Shown: positions 56,350-64,000 of the stretch, in pieces
How the letters are laid out: the number at the start of each line of letters is the position of its first letter
Position numbering within the stretch: position 1 is the first letter of the stretch
From: Streptomyces sp. NBC_00285
GTDB taxonomy: Bacteria > Actinomycetota > Actinomycetes > Streptomycetales > Streptomycetaceae
Assembly (NCBI RefSeq): GCF_036174265.1
Contig: NZ_CP108055.1
Location: 806,001-870,000 of the forward strand
Length of the DNA: 64,000 nt
Reading direction: 5' to 3'
Translations under genes and position numbers: made by a program
Notes under the pieces: generated by a model
What the model saw: the letters and a program-made list of their open reading frames with translations, nothing else
Database searches by the model: none
What the model was told of the DNA's origin: nothing

Positions 56350-57668
56350 CCGAGCGGCTTGGCCAGGATCGCCTTGCGGTGGCTGAACGTCTCGATGGAG
56401 TACCGACCGTGGTAGTTGCCCATGCCGCTCGCCCCGACCCCGCCGAACGGCAGGTCGGAGACGGTGAGATGGGCGAGGGGCAGGCCGTAGCCGAGGCCGC
56501 CGGAGGAGGTCTCGTCGGCGATGCGGCCCCGGGTCGTGTCGGAGTCGGTGAAGACGTACAGCGCGAGGGGCTTGTCCCGGTCGTTGATGAAGTCGATGGC
56601 CTCGTCGAGGCCGGGGACGGTGACGATCGGCAGGATGGGGCCGAAGATCTCCTCCTGCATGACCGGCGCCTCGGGCGCCACGTCGGCGAGGACGGTGGGC
56701 GCGATGTACTTGGTCGTACGGTCGCTCGCGCCGCCGACGACCGTGCGTCCCGAGTCGAGCAGGCCGGTGAGACGGTCGAAGTGCCGCTCGTTGACGATGC
56801 GGCCGAAGTCGCCGGAGTCGGCGGGGTCGCTGCCGAACAGCTTCTCGACGGCGCTTGCGAGGAGCGGCTCCAGGGCGGCCGAGGTGTCCGGGTCGGTCAG
56901 GACGTAGTCGGGGGCGACGCAGGTCTGGCCCGCGTTGATGAACTTCCCGCGGACGAGCCGGTCGGCGACGACGGTGAGGTCGGCGTCGCGGTCGACGAAC
57001 GCCGGGGACTTGCCGCCCAGTTCGAGGGTGACGGGCGTGAGGTGCTCGGCGGCGGCGCGCAGGACGATACGGCCGACGGCGCCGTTCCCGGTGTAGAAGA
57101 TGTGGTCGAAGGGCTCGGCGAGCAGGGCCGTGGTCTCCGGGATGCCGCCCTCGACGACCGCGACGGACTCTGTGTCCAGGTACGCGGGCAGCAGCCGGGC
57201 CAGCGTGGCGGAGGTGGCCGGGGCCATCTCGCTGGGCTTGACGACCACCGCGTTGCCGGCGGCGAGGGCGCCGGCCAGGGGGGCGAGCAGCAGCTGGGCC
57301 GGGTAGTTCCACGGGGCGATGACGAGGACGACACCGAGCGGGTCGTACTGCGTCCAGGCGGTGGCGTCGGTGCCGAGGTGCGCGGGGACGGGGGCTGATT
57401 CGGGGCGCAGCCAGTCGGCGAGGTGGTCGAGGGTGTGGTCGACCTCGCGGATAACGAAGTCGATCTCGGTGCGGAAGGCCTCGGTGGAGCTCTTGCCCAG
57501 GTCGGTGTGGAGGGCGGCGGCCAGCTCCGTGCCGTTCTCCGTAAGCATCTCGCGCAGGCGGCGCAGCTGGGTGGTGCGCCACTCGACGGGCTTGGTGCGG
57601 CCGGTGCGGAAGGTGGCGCGCAGCCGGGCCACGACGTCGGCGGGCTGCTCGGACAGGGGCTGGTTCAC
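56346..57668 (-). CDS. Aldehyde dehydrogenase (class 3-like)
   Basis: This 440-residue protein is short for the superfamily, as in class 3 (ALDH3) enzymes that lack the long N-terminus. Residues for catalysis are visible: Asn in IAPWNYPAQLLL, Glu in LELGGKSPAF and Cys in INAGQTCVAPDY. The C-terminal FGGVGASGMGNYHGRYS is typical of ALDH3. Substrates are probably medium or long-chain aldehydes. The GTG at 57668 has GCGAGGCAC upstream; an earlier start in AT-rich promoter DNA is rejected. The 3' end overlaps the amidohydrolase stop by 4 bases. Confidence 0.9.
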   Translation of the reverse strand: MNQPLSEQPADVVARLRATFRTGRTKPVEWRTTQLRRLREMLTENGTELAAALHTDLGKSSTEAFRTEIDFVIREVDHTLDHLADWLRPESAPVPAHLGTDATAWTQYDPLGVVLVIAPWNYPAQLLLAPLAGALAAGNAVVVKPSEMAPATSATLARLLPAYLDTESVAVVEGGIPETTALLAEPFDHIFYTGNGAVGRIVLRAAAEHLTPVTLELGGKSPAFVDRDADLTVVADRLVRGKFINAGQTCVAPDYVLTDPDTSAALEPLLASAVEKLFGSDPADSGDFGRIVNERHFDRLTGLLDSGRTVVGGASDRTTKYIAPTVLADVAPEAPVMQEEIFGPILPIVTVPGLDEAIDFINDRDKPLALYVFTDSDTTRGRIADETSSGGLGYGLPLAHLTVSDLPFGGVGASGMGNYHGRYSIETFSHRKAILAKPLG

Positions 57669-57779
57669 GGTGCCTCGCTGGGGGTGCGCGGGCCTTGCGG
57701 CCTGAATATCGACAGTCAGATGTATATACCAACCTTTTGCGGTCCGGATAAATTCCGCGCCGCCTACGACCACTTTCCG
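57669..57779 (-). promoter_or_regulatory. AT-rich promoter region of the aldehyde dehydrogenase gene
   Basis: The segment contains a run rich in A and T around 57710-57750, including TATATACA read on the minus strand, the likely -10 area. No clear -35 box could be assigned. Confidence 0.4.
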
Positions 57780-58079
57780 TCACCCCCTCGGCAACGGAAC
57801 GCTCATCCGGCGAACGAGTCGCGCCGGCGTCGCAGACAGGCGCGGTCCGCCGGGTTCCCGGTGAGCCCGACGGCCGTCCACCTGTGCGGCCCCGGTGTCG
57901 CGACCGAGACGGCGGCAGGTCGGCCCGTCGGTCTCGGCGACCGCCCGGTTGAGAGCCACGACTGGGCTCGGGGCGAAGGCCATGAGCCGGCCATACAGCC
58001 GGTGCACCTGCGTCCGGCCGGTGGGCGTGTCGCTGTGGACGGCCTGTTTGGCGGCCTGGATGGCGGCCATCCGGTAAGG
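57780..58079 (-). pseudogene. Decayed ECF sigma factor (ECF42/DUF6596 type), C-terminal remnant
   Basis: The frame reads PYRMAAIQAAKQAVHS, then RTQVHRLYGRLMAFAPSPVV and ALNRAVAE. This is the TPR-like DUF6596 region of ECF41/42-type sigma factors, where the intact form is close to PYQLQAAIAAVH and LYDxLMxxxPSPVVALNRAVA. Upstream (sigma regions 2 and 4) is missing and the downstream frame drifts. The real gene must have spanned about 1.2 kb; only about 100 codons are left, so the remnant is non-functional. Confidence 0.65.
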
Positions 58080-58141
58080 CCTCGGCCGCCTTCGGCGAGG
58101 ACACCGCCGTGACGCGCGACGGCATCAGGAGAATCTTCCTC

Positions 58142-58570
58142 ATGACCACCCCAGCGCACCCGCTCCTCGCCACCGCCCGCACCCTCGCCGACGGCCTCCT
58201 CGCCCCGCACGCGGCCGGGGTCGACCAGGAGGGAGTGCCCGCGAGTCACATCGAGGCGGTCAAGCGGTCGGGCCTGCTCGGGGTGAGCGCGCCGAAGGAG
58301 TACGGCGGTGCGGGCGCCCCCGACGCGGTGGCACGGGAGGTCCAGGAGATCCTGGCCGGGGCGTGCTGTTCGACGTGGTTCGTGCAGACCCAGCACCACT
58401 CGCCGGTCAGGCTCCTCACGCAGTCCGCTCTGCCGGTGCGGGAGCGGCTGCTCGGGCCGCTGGCGTCCGGCGAGCTCCTGGCGGGCATCGCGTTCGCGCA
58501 CGTCCGTGCGTTTCCCCGGGTGCCGGTGCGGGTGACGGTCGAGCGGAGCGGCCTGCGCTTCGACGGGAGG
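58142..58570 (+). pseudogene. Acyl-CoA-dehydrogenase-family gene, 5' part cut by IS607-type element
   Basis: This 143-codon fragment has the N-terminal helical domain of acyl-CoA-dehydrogenase-like flavoenzymes (SGLLGVSAPKEYGGAGAP, then CCSTWFVQTQHHSPVRLLTQ). The ATG at 58142 follows ATCAGGAGAATC. The reading frame runs to LRFDGR, where the element begins after GG at 58569-58570. Joining it to 60733 restores FDGR-LKATVPWYTGWG in frame, so the gene was intact before insertion. As it stands, a fusion frame runs into the transposase. Confidence 0.85.
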
Positions 58571-58642
58571 GCTGGCAGCTGCTACAGATTTTCTATTCAT
58601 TCATCGTCATCTCAAGTCGTCTATTTCACGTATCTTGGTCTG

Positions 58643-59218
58643 GTGAAGCTTTCGGAGTGGGCGCGTCAGCAGGGCGTGAGCTACCAGACGGCCTGGCGGT
58701 GGGTGAAGGGCGGGAAGATGCCCGTCCCGGTCCGCCAGGCGCCATCCGGGACTTGGCTGGTCGACGAGCCTGCTGTCCAGCCGTCCGGACGCGTGGTGGC
58801 GTACTGCCGCGTATCGTCGGCCGACCAGAAAGCCGACCTGGACCGGCAGGTGGCTCGCGTCGTGGCTGGTGCGAACCGGCAGGGCCTGGCCGTCGCCGAG
58901 GTCGTAACCGAGGTCGGATCGGGGCTGAACGGGCGTCGCCGCAAGCTGCACCGGCTTCTCGCCGACCCGGCCACGGCCGTGATCGTCGTCGAGCACCGTG
59001 ACCGCCTCGCCCGGTTCGGCGTCGAGTACCTGGACGCCGCACTGTCGGCGTCCGGCCGGCGCCTGGTCGTCCTCGATCCCGCCGAGACCGCCGATGACCT
59101 GGTGCGGGACATCACCGAAGTCCTGACCTCGATGTGCGCCCGCCTGTACGGACAGCGCGCGGCGAAGAACCGCGCCGCCCGCGCAATCGCCGCCGCGACC
59201 GGCGAGGCCGCCGAATGA
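58643..59218 (+). CDS. tnpA: IS607-type serine recombinase (transposase TnpA)
   Basis: The 191-residue protein begins with a MerR-like HTH (KLSEWARQQGVSYQTAWRWV) followed by a small serine-recombinase domain. The nucleophile is S58 in VVAYCRVSSADQ, and later parts (VVEHRDRLARFGVEYL, then helical C-terminus) match the resolvase fold. The GTG at 58643 has TATCTT 6 bases ahead of it and no ribosome site, suggesting a leaderless mRNA. The stop overlaps the tnpB ATG. The frame upstream continues from the interrupted host gene. Confidence 0.9.
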   Translation: MKLSEWARQQGVSYQTAWRWVKGGKMPVPVRQAPSGTWLVDEPAVQPSGRVVAYCRVSSADQKADLDRQVARVVAGANRQGLAVAEVVTEVGSGLNGRRRKLHRLLADPATAVIVVEHRDRLARFGVEYLDAALSASGRRLVVLDPAETADDLVRDITEVLTSMCARLYGQRAAKNRAARAIAAATGEAAE

Positions 59219-60678
59219 AGAAGTTCCAGGCACAGCCCGGTTTCGTGGTGCAGGCCTACCGGTTCGCCCTGGACCCGAACACCGTCCAGGAAGCCGCGTT
59301 GCGCTCGCACTGCGGTGCGGCCAGGGCCGCATACAACTGGGCTGTGGGCTGGGTCGAGGCGTCGTGGTGGCAGCGCAAGGCCGAGGAGACGTACGGCATC
59401 CCCGAGGCGGAGCTCACCGACTGGCGGCCGTGGTCGCTCCCGTCGCTCCGCAAGCAGTTCAACGAGGCCAAGCACACCGATCCGCGGTTCTGCTCCTGGT
59501 GGGAGGAGAACTCCAAGGAGGCGTACTCCACCGGCCTGGCCAACGCCGCGGCGGCGTTCGACAACTACGCCAAGTCCAAGCAGGGCAAGCGCAAGGGCAA
59601 GGGCAAGCAGGTCGGGATGCCCCGCTTCAAGTCGAAGCGGAAGGCCCGCCTGTCCTGCCGGTTCACCACCGGCACGATCCGTATCGAGACCGGCGGCCGT
59701 CATGTGACACTGCCCCGCCTCGGCACGATCCGCGTCCACGAACCGACCGCGAAACTCCTCGGCCATGTGCAGACCGGGACGGCCCGCATCCTGTCCGTGA
59801 CCGTCCGGCACGAACGCGGGCGCTGGTTCGTCTCGTTCCAGGTGGAGGTCAAGCGCGACCTGATCCGCGTCACCCGCCCCGGCGTCGCAGTCGGCATCGA
59901 CCTCGGCATCAAGACCCTGGCCGTCATGGCCGACAGCACCGGGGAAATCCGCCAGGTGCCCAACCCCCGACACCTGAGCACCGCGCTCAAGCAGCTGCGC
60001 CGGACCTCTCGCGTCGTCTCCCGCCGCCGGGGCCCGGACCGCCGCACCGGACAAAAGCCGTCCCGCAGGTGGGAGAAGGCCAACACCGCCCGCAACCGCG
60101 TGCACCACCAGGTCGCGAACCTCCGCGAGGACGCCCTGCACAAGCTCACCACCACGGTCGCGGCCGAGTACGGCACGGTCGTGGTCGAAGACCTCAACGT
60201 GGCCGGCATGGTGAAGAACCGGCGCCTGGCCCGGCACATCGCCGACGCCGGGTTCGGTGAGATCCGCCGCCGGCTCGCCTGCAAGACCCGCCAGCGCCAC
60301 GGCACCCGCATCATCGCGGCCGACCGCTGGTTCCCCTCCTCCAAGACCTGCTCCGGGTGCGGCACAGTGAAAGCCAAGCTGCCGCTGCACATCCGGACCT
60401 ACGAATGCGACGCCTGCCACCTGGTCATCGACCGGGACGACAACGCCGCACTCAACCTCGCCGCACTCGCGGCGGCCTGTATGACTGGTACCGGAGTGGC
60501 CGGAGACCAGGACACCGCCAAGGTGTCGAAGCCCCGTGGAGCCGACCGCAAGACCCGCACCACCCGCCCCCGCCTCACGGTGGGGACGGAGCGGGCAGGT
60601 GGCGTAACCCTGCCGCACCAGCGACAGACAGAAACGGGAGACCGTCGTCAGGACACCGAAGCACTCACCCTTTGGTGA
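59215..60678 (+). CDS. tnpB: TnpB, RNA-guided nuclease of the IS607-type element
   Basis: The 487-residue protein has the full RuvC-type catalytic set: D229 in VGIDLGIKTLAV, E325 in VVVEDLNVAGM and D408 in VIDRDDNAALN. The zinc-finger cysteines 379, 382 (CSGC) and 398, 401 (CDAC) lie between the last two. TnpB proteins are RNA-guided DNA nucleases, ancestors of Cas12, guided by a transcript from the element's right end. The unusually long C-terminal tail after D408 (about 78 residues, basic) overlaps that region. The catalytic residues look intact, so activity is likely. Confidence 0.92.
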   Translation: MKKFQAQPGFVVQAYRFALDPNTVQEAALRSHCGAARAAYNWAVGWVEASWWQRKAEETYGIPEAELTDWRPWSLPSLRKQFNEAKHTDPRFCSWWEENSKEAYSTGLANAAAAFDNYAKSKQGKRKGKGKQVGMPRFKSKRKARLSCRFTTGTIRIETGGRHVTLPRLGTIRVHEPTAKLLGHVQTGTARILSVTVRHERGRWFVSFQVEVKRDLIRVTRPGVAVGIDLGIKTLAVMADSTGEIRQVPNPRHLSTALKQLRRTSRVVSRRRGPDRRTGQKPSRRWEKANTARNRVHHQVANLREDALHKLTTTVAAEYGTVVVEDLNVAGMVKNRRLARHIADAGFGEIRRRLACKTRQRHGTRIIAADRWFPSSKTCSGCGTVKAKLPLHIRTYECDACHLVIDRDDNAALNLAALAAACMTGTGVAGDQDTAKVSKPRGADRKTRTTRPRLTVGTERAGGVTLPHQRQTETGDRRQDTEALTLW

Positions 60679-60732
60679 CACCGTCACGGACCTTCCGGGC
60701 AGAAATGCCCGGAAGGCTGAGAGCTGATGAGG
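60675..60732 (+). ncRNA. Right-end hairpins, probable 3' part of TnpB guide RNA
   Basis: GTGAC-ACC-GTCAC (60675-60687) and the perfect hairpin CCTTCCGGGC-AGAAAT-GCCCGGAAGG (60691-60716) lie just after the tnpB stop, followed by 16 bases to the GG junction. In related elements such structures end the guide RNA scaffold, and the flanking host bases act as guide; here they begin CTCAAAGCAACGG. Confidence 0.55.
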
Positions 60733-61362
60733 CTCAAAGCAACGGTGCCCTGGTACACCGGCTGGGGGCTGAACGACGTGATGCTGCTGGCCGGGGTGAC
60801 CGAGGCGGACGAGGTGGTGTTCGCGTTCGCCGAGGCGCGTGAGCAGCCGGGCCTGCGGGCCTCGCCGCCGATGCGGCTCGCGGCGCTGTCCGCGGCCCGG
60901 ACGGTGTCCCTGGAGCTGGACGGACTGCGGCTGCCCGAGGAGTCGGTGGTACTGCGCACGTCGCAGGAGAAGTTCGCGCTGGTTGACCGGCCCCGTGCCA
61001 CCAACGCCTCCCCCGCCGTTTTCGGCGTGGCGTACGCGGCACTCAGGGTCGTCGAGGAGGCCGGGGAGTTGACGACTTCGGCGGCCCTGCGGTGGCGCCT
61101 CGACGAGGTGCGTCGCCAGGTGTACGACCTCGCCGAGCACCCTGTCCCGCATGAGCGCGTCGCCGAACGGCTGGCGCTCAAGAGCCGGTCGTACGACCTC
61201 ATGCGCGCCGCCACGACCGCGGCTGTCGTGGCCGGCGGCGGCCGGGCCATGGGCCTCGACGGTACGGCCCAACGGCTGTTCCGCGAGGGGATGTTCCTCC
61301 TCGTGCAGGGGCAGACGACCGAGGTGCGGCGCGCGCATCTCGACTCGCTGTCGGAGAGCTAG
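60733..61362 (+). pseudogene. Acyl-CoA-dehydrogenase-family gene, 3' part after the IS607 element
   Basis: The last 210 residues begin LKATVPWYTGWGLNDVMLL, the middle beta domain of the family, and continue to the C-terminal helices with the flavoenzyme feature YDLMRAATTAAVVAGGG. Without the 5' part no functional enzyme can form; an ATG at 60727 inside the element could express a fragment. The intact gene would have coded for about 353 residues. Confidence 0.85.
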
Positions 61363-61386
61363 TCGGAGAGGCGGATCGCCGCCCGT

Positions 61387-61426
61387 CGCCCACGGGATGT
61401 TCCTTTCGGCAGGGAGCCCGTGGGCG
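61387..61426 (+). terminator. Stem-loop between convergent genes
   Basis: CGCCCACGGG (61387-61396) pairs perfectly with CCCGTGGGCG (61417-61426) over a 20-base loop, between the ends of the interrupted gene and the ssuD-like gene. It could stop transcription from both sides. Confidence 0.6.
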
Positions 61427-61442
61427 TACGCGGCTCTCCGCG

Positions 61443-62588
61443 CTAGCTCGCGAACGGCACCTGCGCCGAGGTCACTGCCTGCCGGCCGGCCGGGTGCTGC
61501 CACAGGCCCTGTGCGGCGAGGCGGGGTAGGACGCCCTCGCCGAACCAGTAGGCCTCCTCCAGGTGCGGGTAGCCCGAGAGCACGAACTCGTCGATGCCGA
61601 GGGCGTGGTACTCCTTGATCCGCTCGGCGACCTCGTCGTGGCTGCCGACCAGCGCAGTGCCCGCACCGCCGCGCACCAGGCCGATGCCGGCCCACAGGTT
61701 GGGGTGGATCTCCAGCCCGCCGCGGTCGCCGCCGCCGTGCAGGGCGAGCATCCGCTGCTGCCCCTCGGACTCACTGCGGGCGAGTCCGGCCTGCACCGAC
61801 TTCACGGTCTCCGGGTCGAAGCCCTTGAGCAGCCGGTCCGCCTCCGCCCAGGCCTGCTCGGAGGTGTCGCGGGTGATGACGTGCAGTCGGATCCCGAAGC
61901 GCAGGGTGCGGCCCTCCTTCGCCGCGAGCTCCCGGATCCGGGCGATCTTCGCGGCGACCTGGGCGGGCGGTTCGCCCCAGGTGAGATACACGTCGACGTA
62001 CTTGGCGGCGACCTCCCCGGCGATCGGCGACGACCCGCCGAAGTACACCTCGGGCACCGGGTCGGGCACCCGGGCGAGTTTCGCGTCCTCGACATGGAGG
62101 TGCTCACCGTGCAGATCGACGGTCTTGCCCGCCCACAACCCCCGTACGATCTCGAGGAATTCTCCGGTACGGCGGTAGCGGGCGTCCTTGTCGAGGAAAT
62201 CCCCGTAGGCCCGCTGCTCGTGGCTCTCCCCGCCGGTGACCACGTTGAGCAGCAGTCGCCCTCCGGACTGGCGCTGGAAGGTGGACGCCATCTGCGCGGC
62301 GAGGGTCGGCGAGACGAAACCGGGCCGGAAGGCGACCAGGAACTTCAGGCGCTCGGTGTTCTGGCTGACCATCGCGGTGGTCAGCCACGCGTCCTCGCAC
62401 CAGGCGCCGGTGGGAGTGAGCGCCCCGACGAAGCCCAGGTCCTCGGCCGCGCGGCCGATCTGGCTCAGGTAGGCGACCGTCGGTGGCCGGTCCCGTCCGG
62501 AGACGGTGGCGGGCGTGCCGTGGCCACCTCCGACGACGTGGCGGCTGTCGCCGTTGGTGGGCAGGAACCAGTGGAAGGTGAGGGACAC
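61443..62588 (-). CDS. ssuD: FMNH2-dependent alkanesulfonate monooxygenase
   Basis: The 381-residue luciferase-type TIM-barrel protein matches SsuD: LTFHWFLPTNGDSRHVVGGG at the start, TGAWCEDAWLTTAMV and LLLNVVTGGESHEQRAYGD later. It would release sulfite from alkanesulfonates using reduced FMN, supporting growth under sulfate limitation. The GTG at 62588 has GGAGACC upstream. It lies 13 bases after an SfnB-like gene and a probable FMN reductase gene, so the reduced flavin supply is in the same operon. Confidence 0.9.
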   Translation of the reverse strand: MSLTFHWFLPTNGDSRHVVGGGHGTPATVSGRDRPPTVAYLSQIGRAAEDLGFVGALTPTGAWCEDAWLTTAMVSQNTERLKFLVAFRPGFVSPTLAAQMASTFQRQSGGRLLLNVVTGGESHEQRAYGDFLDKDARYRRTGEFLEIVRGLWAGKTVDLHGEHLHVEDAKLARVPDPVPEVYFGGSSPIAGEVAAKYVDVYLTWGEPPAQVAAKIARIRELAAKEGRTLRFGIRLHVITRDTSEQAWAEADRLLKGFDPETVKSVQAGLARSESEGQQRMLALHGGGDRGGLEIHPNLWAGIGLVRGGAGTALVGSHDEVAERIKEYHALGIDEFVLSGYPHLEEAYWFGEGVLPRLAAQGLWQHPAGRQAVTSAQVPFAS

Positions 62589-62601
62589 GTGGGGTCTCCG
62601 A

Positions 62602-63822
62602 TCAGAGCAGGCCGTGCCGGGGCGGCCGGGTGCCGTTGAGCACGTACCGCCCGATGTGCTGGATCTTCCAGCGGGTCGGATCGTGCAGGGTGTGGGTGCG
62701 GGCGTCACGCCAATGCCGGTGCAGGTTCAGGGAGTTGAGTGCCGATCGGGTGCCGGACACCTCGAAGAGCGCGCTCGCCACCTCCACCGCCGCCTGGGCC
62801 GCCTGCACCTTGGCGGCGGCCACGGCGATGGAGGCCTCGGCCGCGGAGTCGTCGGTGAGAGCGGCCTGCGCCGCGTCGACCGTGCGGGCGGCCTCGCGCA
62901 GCAACGCCTCGGACGCCCTGACCTGGAGGGCGAGTTCACCGAAGCGCTGGATCAGCAACGGGTCCTCGGCAGCCGTCCCGACACCGCTCTCGAACCACGG
63001 CCGGCTGTTCGTCCGGACGAACTCGACCGCCGCGGCGAGCGCTCCCCCGGCGATTCCGGCGTCGATGGCGGCGTGCAGCAACTGCGCTACCGCTCCGTGG
63101 AGTTGGGGGCCCTCGAAGGTGAGGTGGTGGGGCAGGACCCGGTCGGCCGGGACCTCGATGCCTTCGAGGCGGACGGTGCCACTGGCCGTGGTGCGCTGGC
63201 CGAGTCCGTCCCAGTCGTCGATCACCGTGAGGCCGGGGGCGTCGCTGGGCACGTAGGCGACGTGCAGTTTGTCGTCGTCGGTGCGGGCCAGCACCGGGAT
63301 CCAGTGGGCGAACAGGGCGCCGGTGGAGTAGTGCTTGACGCCGTCCAGGCGGTACGAGCCGTCCGGCCGCGGGTGCAGGCGGGTGCGGATGTCCTGGACG
63401 TGCTTGGTGCCGGCCTCGGACTGCGCGTTGCCGAAGCGGCGGCCGGCGAGCAGCTCCGCGAAGAAGAACTTCCGCTGTTCGTCGGTGCCCTGACGGCGGA
63501 TCACGTTCACGTAGGCGAAGTGGCTCTGCGGGATCTGGGAGAGGCTTCCGTCGGCGGAGGCGAGGAGTCGGAAGACCTCCGCGAGCGTCGAGGCGCTCAC
63601 GTCCGCCCCGCCGTGCTCGGCGGGGACGGTGACGGCGAGCAGCCCGGAGGCCGAGAGGCGGTCCAACTCCCGGCGGGGCAGCCTGCGTTCGGCGTCCCGG
63701 ACGGCGGCGCCCGCGCGGAACTCCGCGGCCAGGGACGCGGCGACCGCGAGCGCCTCCGCGTCGTCGGCGATCACATGGGTGGGCGCGTGGCCCGGCGTGG
63801 CCGCCGGGGCGGGTGTGGTCAC
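62602..63822 (-). CDS. SfnB-like sulfur-acquisition oxidoreductase (acyl-CoA dehydrogenase family)
   Basis: The 406-residue flavoenzyme has the acyl-CoA-dehydrogenase-type fold, with EHGGADVSASTLAEVFRLL at the start, SEAGTKHVQDIRTRL, and HYSTGALFAHWIPVLART in the middle. The C-terminal DARTHTLHDPTRWKIQHIGR is characteristic of SfnB and dibenzothiophene monooxygenase-like enzymes, FMNH2-dependent and involved in organosulfur use. The GTG at 63822 starts 5 bases after the previous stop. The gene is followed by ssuD, so a shared sulfonate or sulfone pathway is likely. Confidence 0.87.
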   Translation of the reverse strand: MTTPAPAATPGHAPTHVIADDAEALAVAASLAAEFRAGAAVRDAERRLPRRELDRLSASGLLAVTVPAEHGGADVSASTLAEVFRLLASADGSLSQIPQSHFAYVNVIRRQGTDEQRKFFFAELLAGRRFGNAQSEAGTKHVQDIRTRLHPRPDGSYRLDGVKHYSTGALFAHWIPVLARTDDDKLHVAYVPSDAPGLTVIDDWDGLGQRTTASGTVRLEGIEVPADRVLPHHLTFEGPQLHGAVAQLLHAAIDAGIAGGALAAAVEFVRTNSRPWFESGVGTAAEDPLLIQRFGELALQVRASEALLREAARTVDAAQAALTDDSAAEASIAVAAAKVQAAQAAVEVASALFEVSGTRSALNSLNLHRHWRDARTHTLHDPTRWKIQHIGRYVLNGTRPPRHGLL

Positions 63823-63827
63823 CGCGC

Positions 63828-64000
63828 TCAGCCCGCCGCCGCCAGCAGCGGCCGCCGGCCCAGCGCGGTCGAGAACTGGTCCACCACCTGGGTGAGCGCT
63901 TCGGTCGCGGCAGGTGCGACGGTCAGCGAGCCGTCCTCCCGCACGGTGATGTCCTTGTCGAGGGTGAACCAGCCCTGCACGATGTGGGCCGCGCCCATGG
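63828..64000 (-). CDS. Probable FMN reductase, C-terminal fragment
   Basis: Only the last 57 codons lie within the window; the gene continues past its right edge. The visible end reads MGAAHIVQGWFTLDKDITVR and then ALTQVVDQFSTALGRRPLL. It resembles the end of NADPH-dependent FMN reductases (CE1759/SsuE-like) found with actinobacterial ssuD genes, but the fragment is too short to be sure. It would supply FMNH2 to the two downstream enzymes and is separated from the next start by only 5 bases. Confidence 0.6.
   Translation of the reverse strand, partial: MGAAHIVQGWFTLDKDITVREDGSLTVAPAATEALTQVVDQFSTALGRRPLLAAAG

Larger units (their letters stand above)
58571..60732 (+). mobile_element. IS607-family insertion sequence
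   Basis: The element of about 2,162 bp carries a serine recombinase (tnpA) and a tnpB gene overlapping by 4 bases, the IS607 layout. The insertion has no target duplication; the junctions are GG (58569-58570) and GG (60731-60732), consistent with the GG target of IS607 transposases. The reconstructed empty site is GGGAGG-CTCAAAG. The left end is AT-rich; the right end has two hairpins. Both genes look intact, so the element may be active. Confidence 0.85.

Noticed and set aside
54325..58182. Open frame of 1285 codons on the minus strand
   Set aside because: It covers several real genes on both strands, is full of Arg/Pro/Ala runs and matches no family; such frames are expected at this G+C content.

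Overview
The window is high-GC actinobacterial DNA, almost certainly from the chromosome of a Streptomyces. The reasons are strong G/C bias at third codon positions, frequent GTG starts, several leaderless genes, and families typical of that genus: an SsgA-like protein, ClpP3/ClpP4 with PopR, a streptophobe-type membrane protein, a SigB/F-type sigma factor and TerD-domain proteins. No rRNA, tRNA or CRISPR array was seen.

Layout. 1-4.9 kb: the start of a secreted alpha-galactosidase behind its ROK repressor, a divergent serine DD-peptidase/beta-lactamase, a TerD-CAP fusion and an AIM24 protein. 5-8.1 kb: a TPR protein translationally coupled to a polyprenyl diphosphate synthase, then a PLP dehydratase. 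8.2-16.4 kb: a membrane pseudokinase, a second serine hydrolase, an F420/LLM oxidoreductase, an SsgA-like protein, small membrane proteins and an aldo/keto reductase. 16.4-21.6 kb: a Tat-exported cholesterol-oxidase-like flavoprotein, a self-regulated MFS exporter/TetR pair and an FAD monooxygenase. 22-27.4 kb: small enzymes, a lipoprotein SGNH hydrolase, an epoxide hydrolase, and two facing gene fossils. 27.4-31.3 kb: clpP3-clpP4, popR, a stress-type sigma factor and a facing anti-sigma-type ATPase.

31.3-38.9 kb is a membrane and signalling block. Its core is a minus-strand unit encoding a twin-FHA ABC exporter, an SH3-like protein and a Ser/Thr kinase, comparable to the mycobacterial PknF-Rv1747 pair. 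39-44.7 kb holds a gabT-gabD operon, an aldo/keto reductase and a divergent LysR regulator. 44.7-53.1 kb holds a Tat-exported carotenoid oxygenase with an unusual leader, an adenosine deaminase, and a bifunctional 3-dehydroshikimate dehydratase divergent from an IclR regulator (probable protocatechuate route). 53.3-57.7 kb holds a tRNA-dependent cyclodipeptide synthase among oxidoreductases and an amidohydrolase.

57.8-64 kb is a decayed and mobile region. It has a remnant of an ECF sigma factor and an acyl-CoA-dehydrogenase-family gene cut by an intact IS607-type element (serine recombinase plus TnpB). Removing the element at the GG dinucleotides restores the host reading frame exactly. It ends with a sulfonate-acquisition set: SsuD, an SfnB-like flavoenzyme and the tail of a probable FMN reductase.

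The most interesting signals are the atypical N-Y-R signature of the cyclodipeptide synthase, the three-copy element that includes the carotenoid oxygenase Shine-Dalgarno, the exact IS607/TnpB insertion, the pseudokinase, the TerD-CAP-CAP fusion, and a terminator-like hairpin in the leader of the dehydroshikimate dehydratase gene.
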